The notes below the pieces were generated by a model. The model was not told where the DNA came from. It saw nothing but the letters and a program-made list of their open reading frames with translations, and did not search any database. Below, piece by piece: positions 43,973 to 53,053 of a DNA stretch of 64,000 bases (position 1 is its first letter; each line of letters starts with the position of its first letter). Location: contig JAQUIJ010000004.1 in assembly GCA_028683385.1 (NCBI GenBank), positions 213,416-277,415 on the forward strand. The letters are read 5' to 3'. Source of the stretch: Prolixibacteraceae bacterium (lineage in GTDB: Bacteria; Bacteroidota; Bacteroidia; Bacteroidales; Prolixibacteraceae). The translations under genes and the position numbers were made by a program.

Positions 43973-44209
43973 ATGAACATGAGTGAAAAATCATACCGGA
44001 GTATTGTAAAATCGATTTCATGGCGAACCATTGGAACCATTGATACCATTATAATTTCGCTGATAATTACGGGAAAGCCTACGTTAGCTTTATCGATTGG
44101 CGGAATTGAAGTGTTTACGAAGATGGCCCTGTATTACTTTCATGAACGAACCTGGAATCGGATCAATTTTGGCCGGATTAAGAAAATCGATTCAGACTAT
44201 CAAATATAA
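43973..44209 (+). CDS. DUF2061 small membrane protein
   Basis: 78 residues from the ATG at 43973 (another at 43979); the ORF also extends to a TTG inside the terminator T-run, which is rejected. KSYRSIVKSISWRTIGTIDTIIISLIITGKPTLALSIGGIEVFTKMALYYFHERTWNRI is the DUF2061 signature, with two membrane helices. Family members are often found with sulfate-assimilation genes; the role is unproven. It is first structural gene after the Cys attenuator. Confidence 0.9.
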   Translation: MNMSEKSYRSIVKSISWRTIGTIDTIIISLIITGKPTLALSIGGIEVFTKMALYYFHERTWNRINFGRIKKIDSDYQI

Positions 44210-44217
44210 TCAAGTGA

Positions 44218-44679
44218 ATGGAAAAGAACTATTTACCTATAGCAATCGACATTTCGAACAGTAAAATATTGATCATTGGCGGCGGGCAGAGCGCCTTGAA
44301 GAAAATCAGGATTTTGCAGCGCTCTGGTGCAAATATCGAAGTGGTGGCCGAGAATATCATCGACGAAGTTTATGCTTCAGGAGTAATCTGCCGCAATAAA
44401 AGGTACGAAAAGGGCGATTTAAACGGCTATCTGATGCTTTATTCCTGCACAAATAACAAAACGCTCGACAAGCAGATTGCAGAGGATGGGAGAGAAGCCG
44501 GAGTCTTGGTCAATGTTCACGATAATCCTGCTCTTTGCCAGTTTGTTTCCCCGGCAATTTATCGCGATGGAAATATATCGGTTGCTGTAAGTTCGAATGC
44601 TGAAAATGTTTACGAAGCAATTCGGGTGAGAAATCTGATTCAGGAATATTTAGAAAATCTTAAAAACACACAAATATGA
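44218..44679 (+). CDS. Precorrin-2 dehydrogenase / sirohydrochlorin ferrochelatase (short form)
   Basis: 153 residues, shorter than the about 200 of most members. N-terminal NAD site ILIIGGGQSALKKIRILQRSGANIEVV, then CTNNKTLDKQIAEDGREAGVLVNVHDNPALCQFVSPAIYRDGNISVAVSS. It corresponds to the N-terminal part of CysG (Met8 type) and lacks the methylase part, which is encoded separately by cobA at 50073. It oxidises precorrin-2 and may insert iron to give siroheme for CysI. It overlaps cysJ by four bases (ATGA). Confidence 0.88.
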   Translation: MEKNYLPIAIDISNSKILIIGGGQSALKKIRILQRSGANIEVVAENIIDEVYASGVICRNKRYEKGDLNGYLMLYSCTNNKTLDKQIAEDGREAGVLVNVHDNPALCQFVSPAIYRDGNISVAVSSNAENVYEAIRVRNLIQEYLENLKNTQI

Positions 44680-46451
44680 GCATTCAATTGAGTCCATTAA
44701 ATGAACAGCAGCTAAGCGCCTTGGCCAGCTTGACTGCCGGGTTGAACCGAGAGCAGTTGCTCTGGATAAATGGTTATTTTCAGGGATTCTTAGCTTCCTC
44801 CGGAGCTACTCAGCAGGTTGTTGGTAAAAGTCAGCCCAAGAGCAATAAACAATTGAAAATACTTTACGGTACACATACTGGCCGAAGTAAAATAATCGCC
44901 GGAAAACTTGCCGGAAAACTTGCCGGCCTTGGCGTTGAAGTTGTTTCAGTTGCTCTGGACGAATACAAGACCAGGCAATTGATCTCGGAAACCAATGTGG
45001 TTTTCATTGTAAGTACTCATGGCGAAGGCGAGCCTCCTGCAATGGCTGAAGATTTTCACAGCTTTATTACCGGAAAACGCTCGCCAAAACTTCCTAACCT
45101 GAACTATTCGGTGGTGGCCTTGGGCGATAAAAGTTACAAGTTTTTCTGCAAAACAGGAATCGATATCGATCAGGCTTTAGAAAAGTCAGGGGCAAATTCT
45201 ATTTTACCAATTCTGACTTTAGATGTTGATTTTGATGAAGAGATAGATCGCTGGATCGCTGATTTTGCTGATGTTTTTGCCGATATACCGGCTGATAAAA
45301 CTCAATCAAATATTCAAAATAGTGCTGAAAGCACTGAAACTTATACGCGAAAGAATCCATTTCTTGCCACGGTTGTTGATAAAGTGAAAATTACCGGCCG
45401 CGATTCGGATAAGGAAGTTTATCATGTAGAGCTTTCGCTTGAAGGATCTGGAATTACATACGAACCGGGCGATTCGGTAGGTGTTCTGGCCAATAACCCA
45501 CCACAGTTGGTCGATGATATTCTCAATCGTTTAGGTCTTGATGGAGCTGAATCAGTTACGATAAAAGAAGGTGTTTTCTCGTTGAGCGAAGCATTATCGA
45601 ACCATTTGGAAATTACTGTTATCAATCGCGATGTTATTCAGAAATACCAGGCAAAAGCAGAAAATAGTGAACTTCAGAAGGTAATTGAAAGTGAAGAACT
45701 CCTAGATCGATATTTATATGGACACGATGTTCTTGATCTTTTAGAAGACTTCCCATTCTCATTCTCAGCACAGGATTTGGCTGATGTTTTACGGGCATTT
45801 CCTGCGCGTTTGTATTCTATTTCTTCAAGCCAGGCTGCCGTTGGCGATGAAGTTCATATTACAGTATCAACAGTTCGCTATTCAAATAAAGGTCGATTAA
45901 GAGGGGGTGCCTGTTCAACTTATTTAGCCGACCGCATTGAAATCGATTCACAGGTTGCGGTATTTATTGAAAAGAATCCGGCATTTAAGCTTCCGGAGAA
46001 TGAAGAAACACCAGTTATTTTAATCGGAGCAGGAACGGGAGTTGCACCATATCGTGCTTTTTTGCAGCACCGCGAAGCCAACAATCAAAAAGGAAAAACT
46101 TGGTTGTTCTTTGGCGAACGCCGTTTCCATTCCGACTTTTTATACCAGGTTGAATGGCAGAAGCTCTTGAAAGATGGCTATCTGGAGAAAATTGATGTTG
46201 CTTTTTCGCGCGATCAGGAAGAAAAAATATATGTGCAAACCCGGTTGATCGAAAAGCAAAAGGAAGTTTTTGAATGGCTTAAAAATGGTGCAAACATTTA
46301 CCTCTGTGGCGATATGAAACAAATGGCTCACGATGTACAAAACACTTTACTCCGGATATTTGAAACACAAGGCGGATTGACAGAAGAAAAAGCGCTGGAA
46401 TACCTGAAAACCCTGAAAAAGGAGAAACGTTTTCAAACGGATGTTTATTAG
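44676..46451 (+). CDS. cysJ: Sulfite reductase flavoprotein alpha subunit
   Basis: 591 residues: a leading helix (1-60), FMN-binding flavodoxin domain (LKILYGTHTGRSKIIAGKLAGKLAGLG), FAD domain (YEPGDSVGVLANNPP, RLYSISSSQAAVGDEVHITVSTV, GACSTYLADRI) and NADPH domain (VILIGAGTGVAPYRAFLQHREA, FFGERRFHSDFLYQVEWQ, NIYLCGDMKQMAHDVQNTL). It passes electrons from NADPH to CysI. Inside the FMN domain GKLA occurs twice in tandem. The next gene, cysI, follows after a 280-base gap with an inserted repeat. Confidence 0.96.
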   Translation: MSIQLSPLNEQQLSALASLTAGLNREQLLWINGYFQGFLASSGATQQVVGKSQPKSNKQLKILYGTHTGRSKIIAGKLAGKLAGLGVEVVSVALDEYKTRQLISETNVVFIVSTHGEGEPPAMAEDFHSFITGKRSPKLPNLNYSVVALGDKSYKFFCKTGIDIDQALEKSGANSILPILTLDVDFDEEIDRWIADFADVFADIPADKTQSNIQNSAESTETYTRKNPFLATVVDKVKITGRDSDKEVYHVELSLEGSGITYEPGDSVGVLANNPPQLVDDILNRLGLDGAESVTIKEGVFSLSEALSNHLEITVINRDVIQKYQAKAENSELQKVIESEELLDRYLYGHDVLDLLEDFPFSFSAQDLADVLRAFPARLYSISSSQAAVGDEVHITVSTVRYSNKGRLRGGACSTYLADRIEIDSQVAVFIEKNPAFKLPENEETPVILIGAGTGVAPYRAFLQHREANNQKGKTWLFFGERRFHSDFLYQVEWQKLLKDGYLEKIDVAFSRDQEEKIYVQTRLIEKQKEVFEWLKNGANIYLCGDMKQMAHDVQNTLLRIFETQGGLTEEKALEYLKTLKKEKRFQTDVY

Positions 46452-46482
46452 TGCAATAACAATAAACTACTGATGCAACGTC

Positions 46483-46567
46483 ATGCTCTGAACTTCCTGC
46501 CCGCTTGCCTGGCATGTGGGGTTTCAGAATCTCTAATGATGAGACCCTGAATCAAGTTCAGGGTGAC
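46483..46567. repeat. Composite palindromic repeat between cysJ and cysI
   Basis: The clear hairpin accctgaa-tcaag-ttcagggt (46544-46564) follows a second, broken one: cgtcatgctctgaactt and gtttcagaatctc are parted by about 26 bases (cctgcccgcttgcctggcat and following). In other Bacteroidota I recall these as two joined hairpins (GTCATGCTGAACTTGTTTCA type), so the first arm here looks interrupted. The rest of 46452-46731 has no ORF. Confidence 0.6.
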
Positions 46568-46731
46568 CGGCCTCGGTTAATTTAACAGAGATATGACACT
46601 ATTTCCGATGCAATGTTAAAAGATTTAAACAATAGTAAATAATAACAATAAAGAATGAACAAAGTGAGTTTTGAAATGTATCTTAGTGGTATAAATACTT
46701 ACTTGTTCGTACGCATAAAAACTGACTGAAG

Positions 46732-48432
46732 ATGAACGATACTATTAATTGGGATGAACTTTCAGAGTTAGAGCGAATCAAATACGAAAGTAACTACCTC
46801 AGGGGTACTTTGGTTGAGAGCCTTGCCGATCCGATAACCGGATCAATTGCTTATGCTGATACCCAGCTCTCAAAGTTTCACGGTTTGTACCAACAGTTCG
46901 ACCGTGATTTGGAAAAAGAACGCAAACGCCAGAAACTGGAACCGGCCTATTCTTTCCTGATTCGGGTGAGGCTTCCCGGTGGAGTTGTAACTCCAAAGCA
47001 ATGGCTGCAAATGGATGAAATCTCGGAGCAATATGCCAATCATACGCTGAAACTGACTACGCGTCAGGCTTTTCAGTTACATGGCGTAATTAAATCGAAC
47101 CTGAAGAAAACCATTCAGGGAATCAATGCCACATTGCTGGACACAATTGCAGCTTGTGGCGATGTGAACCGAAATGTGATGAGTCATCCAAATCCTGCTG
47201 AGTCGGAGTTGCATGCCGAAGTTTATGAAACTGCGCGTCGCATCAGCGAACATTTATTGCCATCGACTACTGCATATCACGAAATCTGGCTCGATCAGAA
47301 ACTGATAGCCGACAGTAAAAAAGATGTTGAACCAATTTATGGCGATCGTTATCTGCCACGGAAATTTAAGATCGCGATTGCAATTCCGCCATACAACGAT
47401 TCTGATGTTTTCTCGCAGGACCTGGGTTTTATAGCCATTGTCGGGAATAACCGGATTATCGGTTATAATGTGGCAGTTGGCGGTGGAATGGGCACCACTT
47501 TCGGAATGCCTGAAACTTATCCGCGATTGGCCGAGGTGATTGGTTTTTGCACTCCTGAGCAGGTGATTGATGTAGCTGAAAAAGTGGTTTTGGTGCAGCG
47601 CGACAACGGAAACCGTCAGAACCGTAAAATTTCAAGGCTGAAATATACGATTGACCGATTAGGAATCGAAGCGTTTAAAGCTGAATTGTACAACTATCTT
47701 GGATACGAACTTCAGGAAGCTAAACCGTATGCTTTTACACGCAATGGCGATCGTTTGGGCTGGAAGAAAGGTACCGATTCGAAATGGAGCCTTTCGCTTT
47801 TTGTTGAAGGTGGCCGTGTTGCCGACCGGAACGGTTTTAACCTGAAATCGGCGCTTCGTGAAGTGGCGCAACGCATCAACGGGCAATTCATTCTGACTGG
47901 AAATCAAAATTTGATCATCGCCAATGTAACGGCTGATGAAAAGGATACAGTGAGCGAAATCCTGAAAAGCAATGGGGTTTTGCCTGGCGAAATTTCAGGA
48001 TTACGTCAGAATTCAATTGCTTGTGTAGCGCTCAATACCTGTAGTTTGGCGTTTGCCGAAGCCGAAAGGTATTTGCCATCGCTGGTCACCAAAATTGAAT
48101 CGATTTTGAATCAGCACGACTTGTTTCAGGAGGAAATCGTGATTCGAATGACCGGTTGCCCGAACGGTTGTGGTCGGCCATATTTGGCTGAAATTGGGTT
48201 TGTCGGAAAATCAGAAGGTCACTACAACCTCTATTTAGGTGGAAATTTTAACGGAACCCGCCTCAATTCGCTCTACAAAGAAACGCTTACCGAAGATGAA
48301 ATTCTGGCCGAATTAACTCCCATCATTGCCGATTATGCAACGAACCGAAGCGCTGGGGAAAAGTTTGGCGATTTTGTTATCCGTAAGCAATATGTAAATG
48401 AAATAGTAAAAGGAAGTGATTTCAGACATTAA
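46732..48432 (+). CDS. cysI: Sulfite reductase hemoprotein beta subunit
   Basis: 566 residues. It holds siroheme and a 4Fe-4S cluster and reduces sulfite to sulfide with six electrons from CysJ. Cluster ligands: C-x5-C in [21 protein letters not shown] and C-x3-C in [18 protein letters not shown]. Other conserved parts are [32 protein letters not shown] and [14 protein letters not shown]- and C-terminal ferredoxin-like halves are complete. Confidence 0.97.
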   Translation: MNDTINWDELSELERIKYESNYLRGTLVESLADPITGSIAYADTQLSKFHGLYQQFDRDLEKERKRQKLEPAYSFLIRVRLPGGVVTPKQWLQMDEISEQYANHTLKLTTRQAFQLHGVIKSNLKKTIQGINATLLDTIAACGDVNRNVMSHPNPAESELHAEVYETARRISEHLLPSTTAYHEIWLDQKLIADSKKDVEPIYGDRYLPRKFKIAIAIPPYNDSDVFSQDLGFIAIVGNNRIIGYNVAVGGGMGTTFGMPETYPRLAEVIGFCTPEQVIDVAEKVVLVQRDNGNRQNRKISRLKYTIDRLGIEAFKAELYNYLGYELQEAKPYAFTRNGDRLGWKKGTDSKWSLSLFVEGGRVADRNGFNLKSALREVAQRINGQFILTGNQNLIIANVTADEKDTVSEILKSNGVLPGEISGLRQNSIACVALNTCSLAFAEAERYLPSLVTKIESILNQHDLFQEEIVIRMTGCPNGCGRPYLAEIGFVGKSEGHYNLYLGGNFNGTRLNSLYKETLTEDEILAELTPIIADYATNRSAGEKFGDFVIRKQYVNEIVKGSDFRH

Positions 48433-48444
48433 AAATATTTTATC

Positions 48445-49152
48445 ATGAAAACACCAGTATTTTTTATCGGCGAAAAGCTCTCAGCAGTTACTCGCCAGTG
48501 GTTGCAAAAGCAACACGTTCAATACATCGAACAACCGTTTTTACGCATTGAGTACAAAAAACCAAACCTGTCATTTTTTAGCACAATGACAAATACCCGC
48601 AAACAATGGGTTATTACCAGTGTTTATGCGGCTCATTGGCTGGCCCGATTCCATTCACAGATTGGCTTGGGAGAGTCGGATAGTTTGTATTGCTGGTCGG
48701 AAAAGGAGGCCGGGATCCTAAAAGAACTCAACCTCCCAATTTCGATTTCTTCGTATTCCAATACATCCGAATTAGCTGAGAATGTGATTAGTCAAAATCA
48801 GGGCGACTCTGTTTTGTTTTTGCGCGGCGACAAGCTGCATAGCGAAATAACTTCAGTATTCTCTGTGTTTGCTCTTCAATATTCTGAAATTGAGGTGTAT
48901 AAGAATACGCCGATTGAGAAATTTGTAAGTGGAATATTCGACGCTTATCTGTTTTTTAGTCCTTCGAGCATCGATAATTTTAAAGCATCGGGTAATTTCA
49001 CAAACCAAACCTCACTTATTCTGGCTAACGAAAATTCGACAGCTAGAGCGGCCTGGCGCGTATTCGATAATAAAGTTTATCTTTCACCTGAACAGGAAGA
49101 GCTGTCGTTTGTTCAAGATTCGATAGCGCGTTGGAAGAAAGAAAACATTTAA
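48445..49152 (+). CDS. hemD: Uroporphyrinogen-III synthase
   Basis: 235 residues, divergent but with the HemD layout of two Rossmann-like halves: VFFIGEKLSAVTRQWLQKQHVQYIEQPFLRIE, KQWVITSVYAAHWLARF, GDSVLFLRGDKLHSEI, FDAYLFFSPSSIDNFKA and SLILANENSTARAAW. It closes the tetrapyrrole ring for siroheme. It is 12 bases after cysI, in the place where Bacteroidota siroheme operons carry hemD. The identification is reasonable, not certain. Confidence 0.78.
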   Translation: MKTPVFFIGEKLSAVTRQWLQKQHVQYIEQPFLRIEYKKPNLSFFSTMTNTRKQWVITSVYAAHWLARFHSQIGLGESDSLYCWSEKEAGILKELNLPISISSYSNTSELAENVISQNQGDSVLFLRGDKLHSEITSVFSVFALQYSEIEVYKNTPIEKFVSGIFDAYLFFSPSSIDNFKASGNFTNQTSLILANENSTARAAWRVFDNKVYLSPEQEELSFVQDSIARWKKENI

Positions 49153-49161
49153 CAAATCTGG

Positions 49162-49998
49162 ATGAAGTCGGGAACAGTTTCAATTTTGGGATGCGGTTGG
49201 CTGGGAGTAGCACTAGGGAAACATTTACGGAATCGACGATTTTCGGTAAAAGGTTCGGTTACTTCTCCTGAAAAGTTTGGACAGCTTCGTACTTCAGGTA
49301 TTGTGCCTTACCGGATTGTGTTGAATGAAAACAATGTAGAGGTTGATGACCCTGCATTTTTTGAAACGGATGTGCTGGTTATTGCCATTCCTCCTCGTCG
49401 TATTGATGAGATTGAGCGTATATTTCCAACTCAGATTGCGCAACTGATTCCAATCATCCTGAAGTCAGGTATCCGAAAGGTGATTTTCATTTCATCAACG
49501 TCGGTTTATCCTGAAAATTTAAAGACGGCACATGAAAATGATGTGCTTTATCCGGACAAAGCAAGTGGAAAGGCTTGTTTGGCTGCGGAGAATCTGTTGA
49601 ATAATCTCACTGATTTTGAAACGACAATTCTGCGGTTTGGCGGATTAATTGGTGCCGATCGCAATCCTGCACGTTTTCTCCTGAAATCTGCTCGTCCAGT
49701 TGCAAATATTCCGGTGAATTTGATTCATCAGGATGATTGCATTGGCATTATTGATGCAATTCTGGAAAAAGATCTATGGGGTGAAACGCTGAATGCCTGT
49801 TGTCCTGAACATCCGCTCAAAAAGGATTTTTACGGAAAGGCAGCTCAAATTTCAGGTTTGCCTGCACCACTGATTTCTGATGAAGCTGAAGCTTATAAAA
49901 TAGTTGACAGCAGCAAATTAAAGCTATTACTGAAATATAAGTTTAAATATCCAAGCCCGATGGATTACCTCGATAGCCTTCAGCCAAGTCAAAAGTAG
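49162..49998 (+). CDS. NAD(P)-binding SDR/epimerase-like protein
   Basis: 278 residues: SILGCGWLGVALGKHLRNRRFSVKGSVTSP (Rossmann Gly motif GxGxxG-like), VLVIAIPPRRIDEIE, VIFISSTSVYPENLKTAHEND, and TILRFGGLIGADRNPARFL with NLIHQDDCIGIIDAIL. It resembles the YeeZ-type extended short-chain dehydrogenases whose substrate is unknown. The catalytic Tyr-x3-Lys is weak here (YPENLK / YPDKASGK). It lies between hemD and cobA and is probably co-transcribed. Confidence 0.8.
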   Translation: MKSGTVSILGCGWLGVALGKHLRNRRFSVKGSVTSPEKFGQLRTSGIVPYRIVLNENNVEVDDPAFFETDVLVIAIPPRRIDEIERIFPTQIAQLIPIILKSGIRKVIFISSTSVYPENLKTAHENDVLYPDKASGKACLAAENLLNNLTDFETTILRFGGLIGADRNPARFLLKSARPVANIPVNLIHQDDCIGIIDAILEKDLWGETLNACCPEHPLKKDFYGKAAQISGLPAPLISDEAEAYKIVDSSKLKLLLKYKFKYPSPMDYLDSLQPSQK

Positions 49999-50072
49999 AT
50001 CCGGAAATGTTTTATCCATTAATCCGAACTGCCTTTCATTAATCATTTATAACTCATAATTTATAACTCTTA

Positions 50073-50810
50073 ATGGGTTCACTCATTTCTATAGTTGGCG
50101 CCGGTCCAGGTGATCCGGAATTACTGACCATTAAAGCACTGAAACGCATTCAGGAAGCTGACTGCATATTGCACGATGCGCTGGTTAGCGACGAAATTAT
50201 GAATCTGGCCAAACCTGAAGCTCAGCGGATTTACGTTGGAAAACTGTATCAGGATGGGCAAGATCAAACCGACCGTCAGGAATGGATCAACCAGTTGATT
50301 ATTGAATTGGCGGGTAAAGGACAAAAGGTGGTCAGGCTGAAATCGGGCGATCCGATGATTTTTGGCCGTGGCGCTGAAGAAATCAGGTTTTGCATTGAAA
50401 ACAGTCTCAATTATGAAGTTATTCCTGGTGTGACTTCAGCACTTGGAGCTGCTTCGTTGTATGGCATTCCACTCACCGAACGAGGCAAGAACAGCATGGT
50501 TTTGTTTGGTACCGGTCACTATTGCGAAGGCGATTTCTGCGATCTCGAAACCTTCGTTTCAGTGCTGAAATCGGGTTCACCCATCATTTTCTTTATGGGA
50601 CTCAATAAACTGGTCCGGTTAGCCCAACGATTAATGGATCAGGCTATTTCCCCGGAAATAAAAGTTCAGATTTTAAGCAAAGTCTCGCAGCCCGACACTG
50701 TAGCTTTTGAAGGTACGCTCGGAAACATTGCCCAGATTCTGGAGACAGAAAAGCCACCTATGCCTGCCTTGGTAATTATTGGCAAAAATGTGGAGCGATT
50801 GAGTAAGTAG
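50073..50810 (+). CDS. cobA: Uroporphyrinogen-III C-methyltransferase
   Basis: 245 residues: SIVGAGPGDPELLTIKALKRIQEADCILHDALVS, VVRLKSGDPMIFGRGAEEI, YEVIPGVTSALGAASLYGIPLTERGKNSMVLFGTGH and PIIFFMGLNKL, all signatures of the SUMT family. It adds two methyl groups from SAM to give precorrin-2, the substrate of the dehydrogenase at 44218. It is last in the siroheme/sulfite operon. Confidence 0.96.
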   Translation: MGSLISIVGAGPGDPELLTIKALKRIQEADCILHDALVSDEIMNLAKPEAQRIYVGKLYQDGQDQTDRQEWINQLIIELAGKGQKVVRLKSGDPMIFGRGAEEIRFCIENSLNYEVIPGVTSALGAASLYGIPLTERGKNSMVLFGTGHYCEGDFCDLETFVSVLKSGSPIIFFMGLNKLVRLAQRLMDQAISPEIKVQILSKVSQPDTVAFEGTLGNIAQILETEKPPMPALVIIGKNVERLSK

Positions 50811-51143
50811 TTTGATCCTTTCATTTCGTCCGAAAGCTGGTAAATGCTCTGATTTACACCTAGTTTCGGACGACTGATTTATTTTGATTTTCACTTTCTA
50901 TAAATATATTACCCCGCTGGGGCTAGTTCTGTAACTGGATGGGAAACAGTGCCAGAGGCACTAAATATTTGTAGAATGATGATCAGATGATGAATCCAGA
51001 GTGCCGTAGGTACGAAACATTTATATTGAAATCATAATAAAGAATTTGATCTTTTCATTTCATTAGGAAAGAGATCAATGCTTTGCTTTAAACCTCGATT
51101 CGAATTCCCATTAGAAAAAGCTTATGTCTCAACACCTGGGAAA
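50811..51143. repeat. Repeat-rich intergenic block
   Basis: 333 bases without a gene. A degenerate direct repeat of about 60 bases occurs at 50811 (tttgatcctttcatttcgtc) and at 51045 (tttgatcttttcatttcatt), offset by 234. The first copy folds: cgtccgaaagct pairs with agtttcggacg, and may end the cobA transcript. Between the copies lies a palindromic unit: accccgctggggct (50931), agtgccagaggcact, atatttgtag, then gtgccgtaggtacg (51001). Confidence 0.65.
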
Positions 51144-51590
51144 TTAGGCTACTTCCAGGCTTCTTTTTGATTTCCGGTACAGGTAGGAATTAAAAATATT
51201 CCTCTTTGCAAACCGCAATTGTTTATCCGAATTCACCAATTTAATGTACACACTTTTCGGAACACCGAAATATTCATAGGTGGTGCCATCCAGAAATGTA
51301 ACTTCAAGCAAAAGTCCTTTGTGTTTGAAATCAGCGATATTCGATTCGGAGGTAATGGTGTTGTATTCTTCTAAATTAGCAGCTATCGTTTCAGGCGCAA
51401 TACTCACCAGAAAATGATACGCATCAATGATTTGACGGCTTTTCAATTCGGCCTCTTTTGCCATTTCTTCTTCCTGAAACTTGTCGGGATGCCATTCTTT
51501 TACCAAATTCCGGTATGTCGATTTTAATGTTTTGAGGTCGGTGTCAGCTTCAACATTGAACAATTTCTTGTATTCATTAATACGCTTCAT
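51144..51590 (-). CDS. J-domain protein with KTSC domain
   Basis: 148 residues from the ATG at 51590 (MKRINEYKKLFNVEADTDL). The N-terminal 60 residues are a J domain with the HPD motif (LVKEWHPDKFQEEE), which stimulates DnaK-type ATPases. The C-terminal part, SNIADFKHKGLLLEVTFLDGTTYEYFGVPKSVYIKLVNSDKQLRFAKRNIFNSY, matches the KTSC domain (Lys-tRNA-synthetase-like short domain) seen in small proteins. No zinc finger. It may target DnaK to RNA or to a specific partner (inference). Confidence 0.85.
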   Translation of the reverse strand: MKRINEYKKLFNVEADTDLKTLKSTYRNLVKEWHPDKFQEEEMAKEAELKSRQIIDAYHFLVSIAPETIAANLEEYNTITSESNIADFKHKGLLLEVTFLDGTTYEYFGVPKSVYIKLVNSDKQLRFAKRNIFNSYLYRKSKRSLEVA

Positions 51591-51767
51591 AGATGCTTCT
51601 TTCTTAATTTTCTGATCTTTAACAAAACCATGAGTATCGTTACCCGGCTTTTTTAACAAGGCGCAAAATTACCCTTTTAAAAGTCTTGAATGCTACGTAA
51701 TTGTTAAATGTCAGTTGTTCTGGAATTTATGGTTAGCGTTTATTGTTCCTGAACGATTATTCCGAGT

Positions 51768-52676
51768 TTAGTCAGTCACATCAGGCTCGAAGAAACTCCA
51801 TTGAATGGCTGGGTTGTGCTTTTTTAGCGCTACTTCGCACCGGTTAATGTTCTGAATCAGTTCGTCAACCGTTTCGGTATTTTCCATCTTTGCTTTTACA
51901 GCGACCATAATTTGTTCTCCCAATTGAAGTGTGATCAGGTTCAATACCGATGTAACTTCAGGCTGAGCTTCGAGGAAATCAATGATGTCTTGCCGAACTT
52001 CAGGAGCAATGCTTTGCCCGATGAGTAATCCTTTGATTTTAACCGCCAGAAATATGGAAATAACAACCAGCAAAGCGCCGATTCCAATACTGCCAATGGC
52101 ATCGTAAATTGGGTTTCCGGTAATCATGGACAAAACAACTGACAGAAGCGCAAAAGCCAAACCAAGCAACGCCGCAACATCTTCGCCCATTACCACAACC
52201 AATTCGCTTTGGCGACTATTCCTGAACCATTTCCACAAACTTTCGTCGTGCCTGATTTTGTTTATTTGGGCAATGCAGCCCCAAAGCGAAGCCCCTTCGA
52301 GTAGCATACTTACCGATAGCACTGCGATGGCAATGTAAGGATTGCTTATTTCTTCGCTCGAATTGAGTTTGTGTACACCTTCGTAAATCGAAAACAAACC
52401 GCCCATGCTGAATAAAATCAGGGCCACGATAAACGACCAGAAATAGATGGCTTTCCCGTGTCCCAGTGGATGATCGATGGTTGGCGCTTTCTTCGCGTTT
52501 TTTAGCCCCACAAACAGCAATCCCTGGTTACCACAGTCGGCAAACGAGTGGATCGATTCGGCCAGCATGGCTCCCGAACCGGTTATGATTGCGGCAACCG
52601 TTTTGGTAATGGCAATGCCCAGATTGGCCAGCAAGGCAAATATGATTGATTTTACAGATGAACTTTGGTGCGACAT
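51768..52676 (-). CDS. CDF transporter, ZNT9/SLC30A9-like subgroup
   Basis: 302 residues, six helices. TM2 keeps HxxxD (AESIHSFADCGNQGLL), but TM5 reads VVMGEDVAALLGLAFAL, with Glu in place of the His of classic zinc pumps. That exchange marks the subgroup related to SLC30A9. The substrate may differ from zinc. C-terminal domain: FLEAQPEVTSVLNLITLQLGEQIMVAVKAKM. Not closely similar to the CDF protein at 4276. Confidence 0.9.
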   Translation of the reverse strand: MSHQSSSVKSIIFALLANLGIAITKTVAAIITGSGAMLAESIHSFADCGNQGLLFVGLKNAKKAPTIDHPLGHGKAIYFWSFIVALILFSMGGLFSIYEGVHKLNSSEEISNPYIAIAVLSVSMLLEGASLWGCIAQINKIRHDESLWKWFRNSRQSELVVVMGEDVAALLGLAFALLSVVLSMITGNPIYDAIGSIGIGALLVVISIFLAVKIKGLLIGQSIAPEVRQDIIDFLEAQPEVTSVLNLITLQLGEQIMVAVKAKMENTETVDELIQNINRCEVALKKHNPAIQWSFFEPDVTD

Positions 52677-52749
52677 GGGTGGTGTAGTGTTATTTGTTTA
52701 AGTTGGCAAATTTAGGATTTTTGGGTTAACTAAAATGCCCGCCGCCACC

Positions 52750-52931
52750 CGCCCTGCTGAGTTTTTCGTCGCCCTGTTTAAGATTTTGCCGTCTTGTTAC
52801 GTTTTTTGCCATCTGAGTAGCCTTTTCTCACACACGAGTTAAAGTTCTAAGTGTCCTGCTAAAGTTTTCATCGTCCTGCTGGTTTTCTAGCCGTCCTGCT
52901 AATGGTTGTTGTGTCCTTTCGCGGGTTAAAG
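52750..52931. repeat. Degenerate 20-bp tandem repeat array upstream of purT
   Basis: Nine units begin at 52750, 52770, 52790, 52810, 52830, 52852, 52872, 52892 and 52912; all are 20 bases except the fifth (22). The best copies read cgccctgtttaagattttgc, tgtcctgctaaagttttcat, cgtcctgctggttttctagc and cgtcctgctaatggttgttg. The centre is T-rich, the ends C/G-rich. The array fills the 377-base gap between the CDF gene and purT. Confidence 0.75.
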
Positions 52932-53053
52932 CGTTTTTTTACGTATTTACAGAGATTTTACGCTTGACTGATTCGGTGAAATGTGCAGAACGCTAATGTA
53001 CCGGCTTTCTAAAATTTTATCTTTGCAGCTTGTTCGTTTATAATTGAAAAAGT

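Noticed and set aside
52750-52931. CRISPR array
   Set aside because: The 20-bp units are directly adjacent and degenerate, with no unique spacers and no cas genes.
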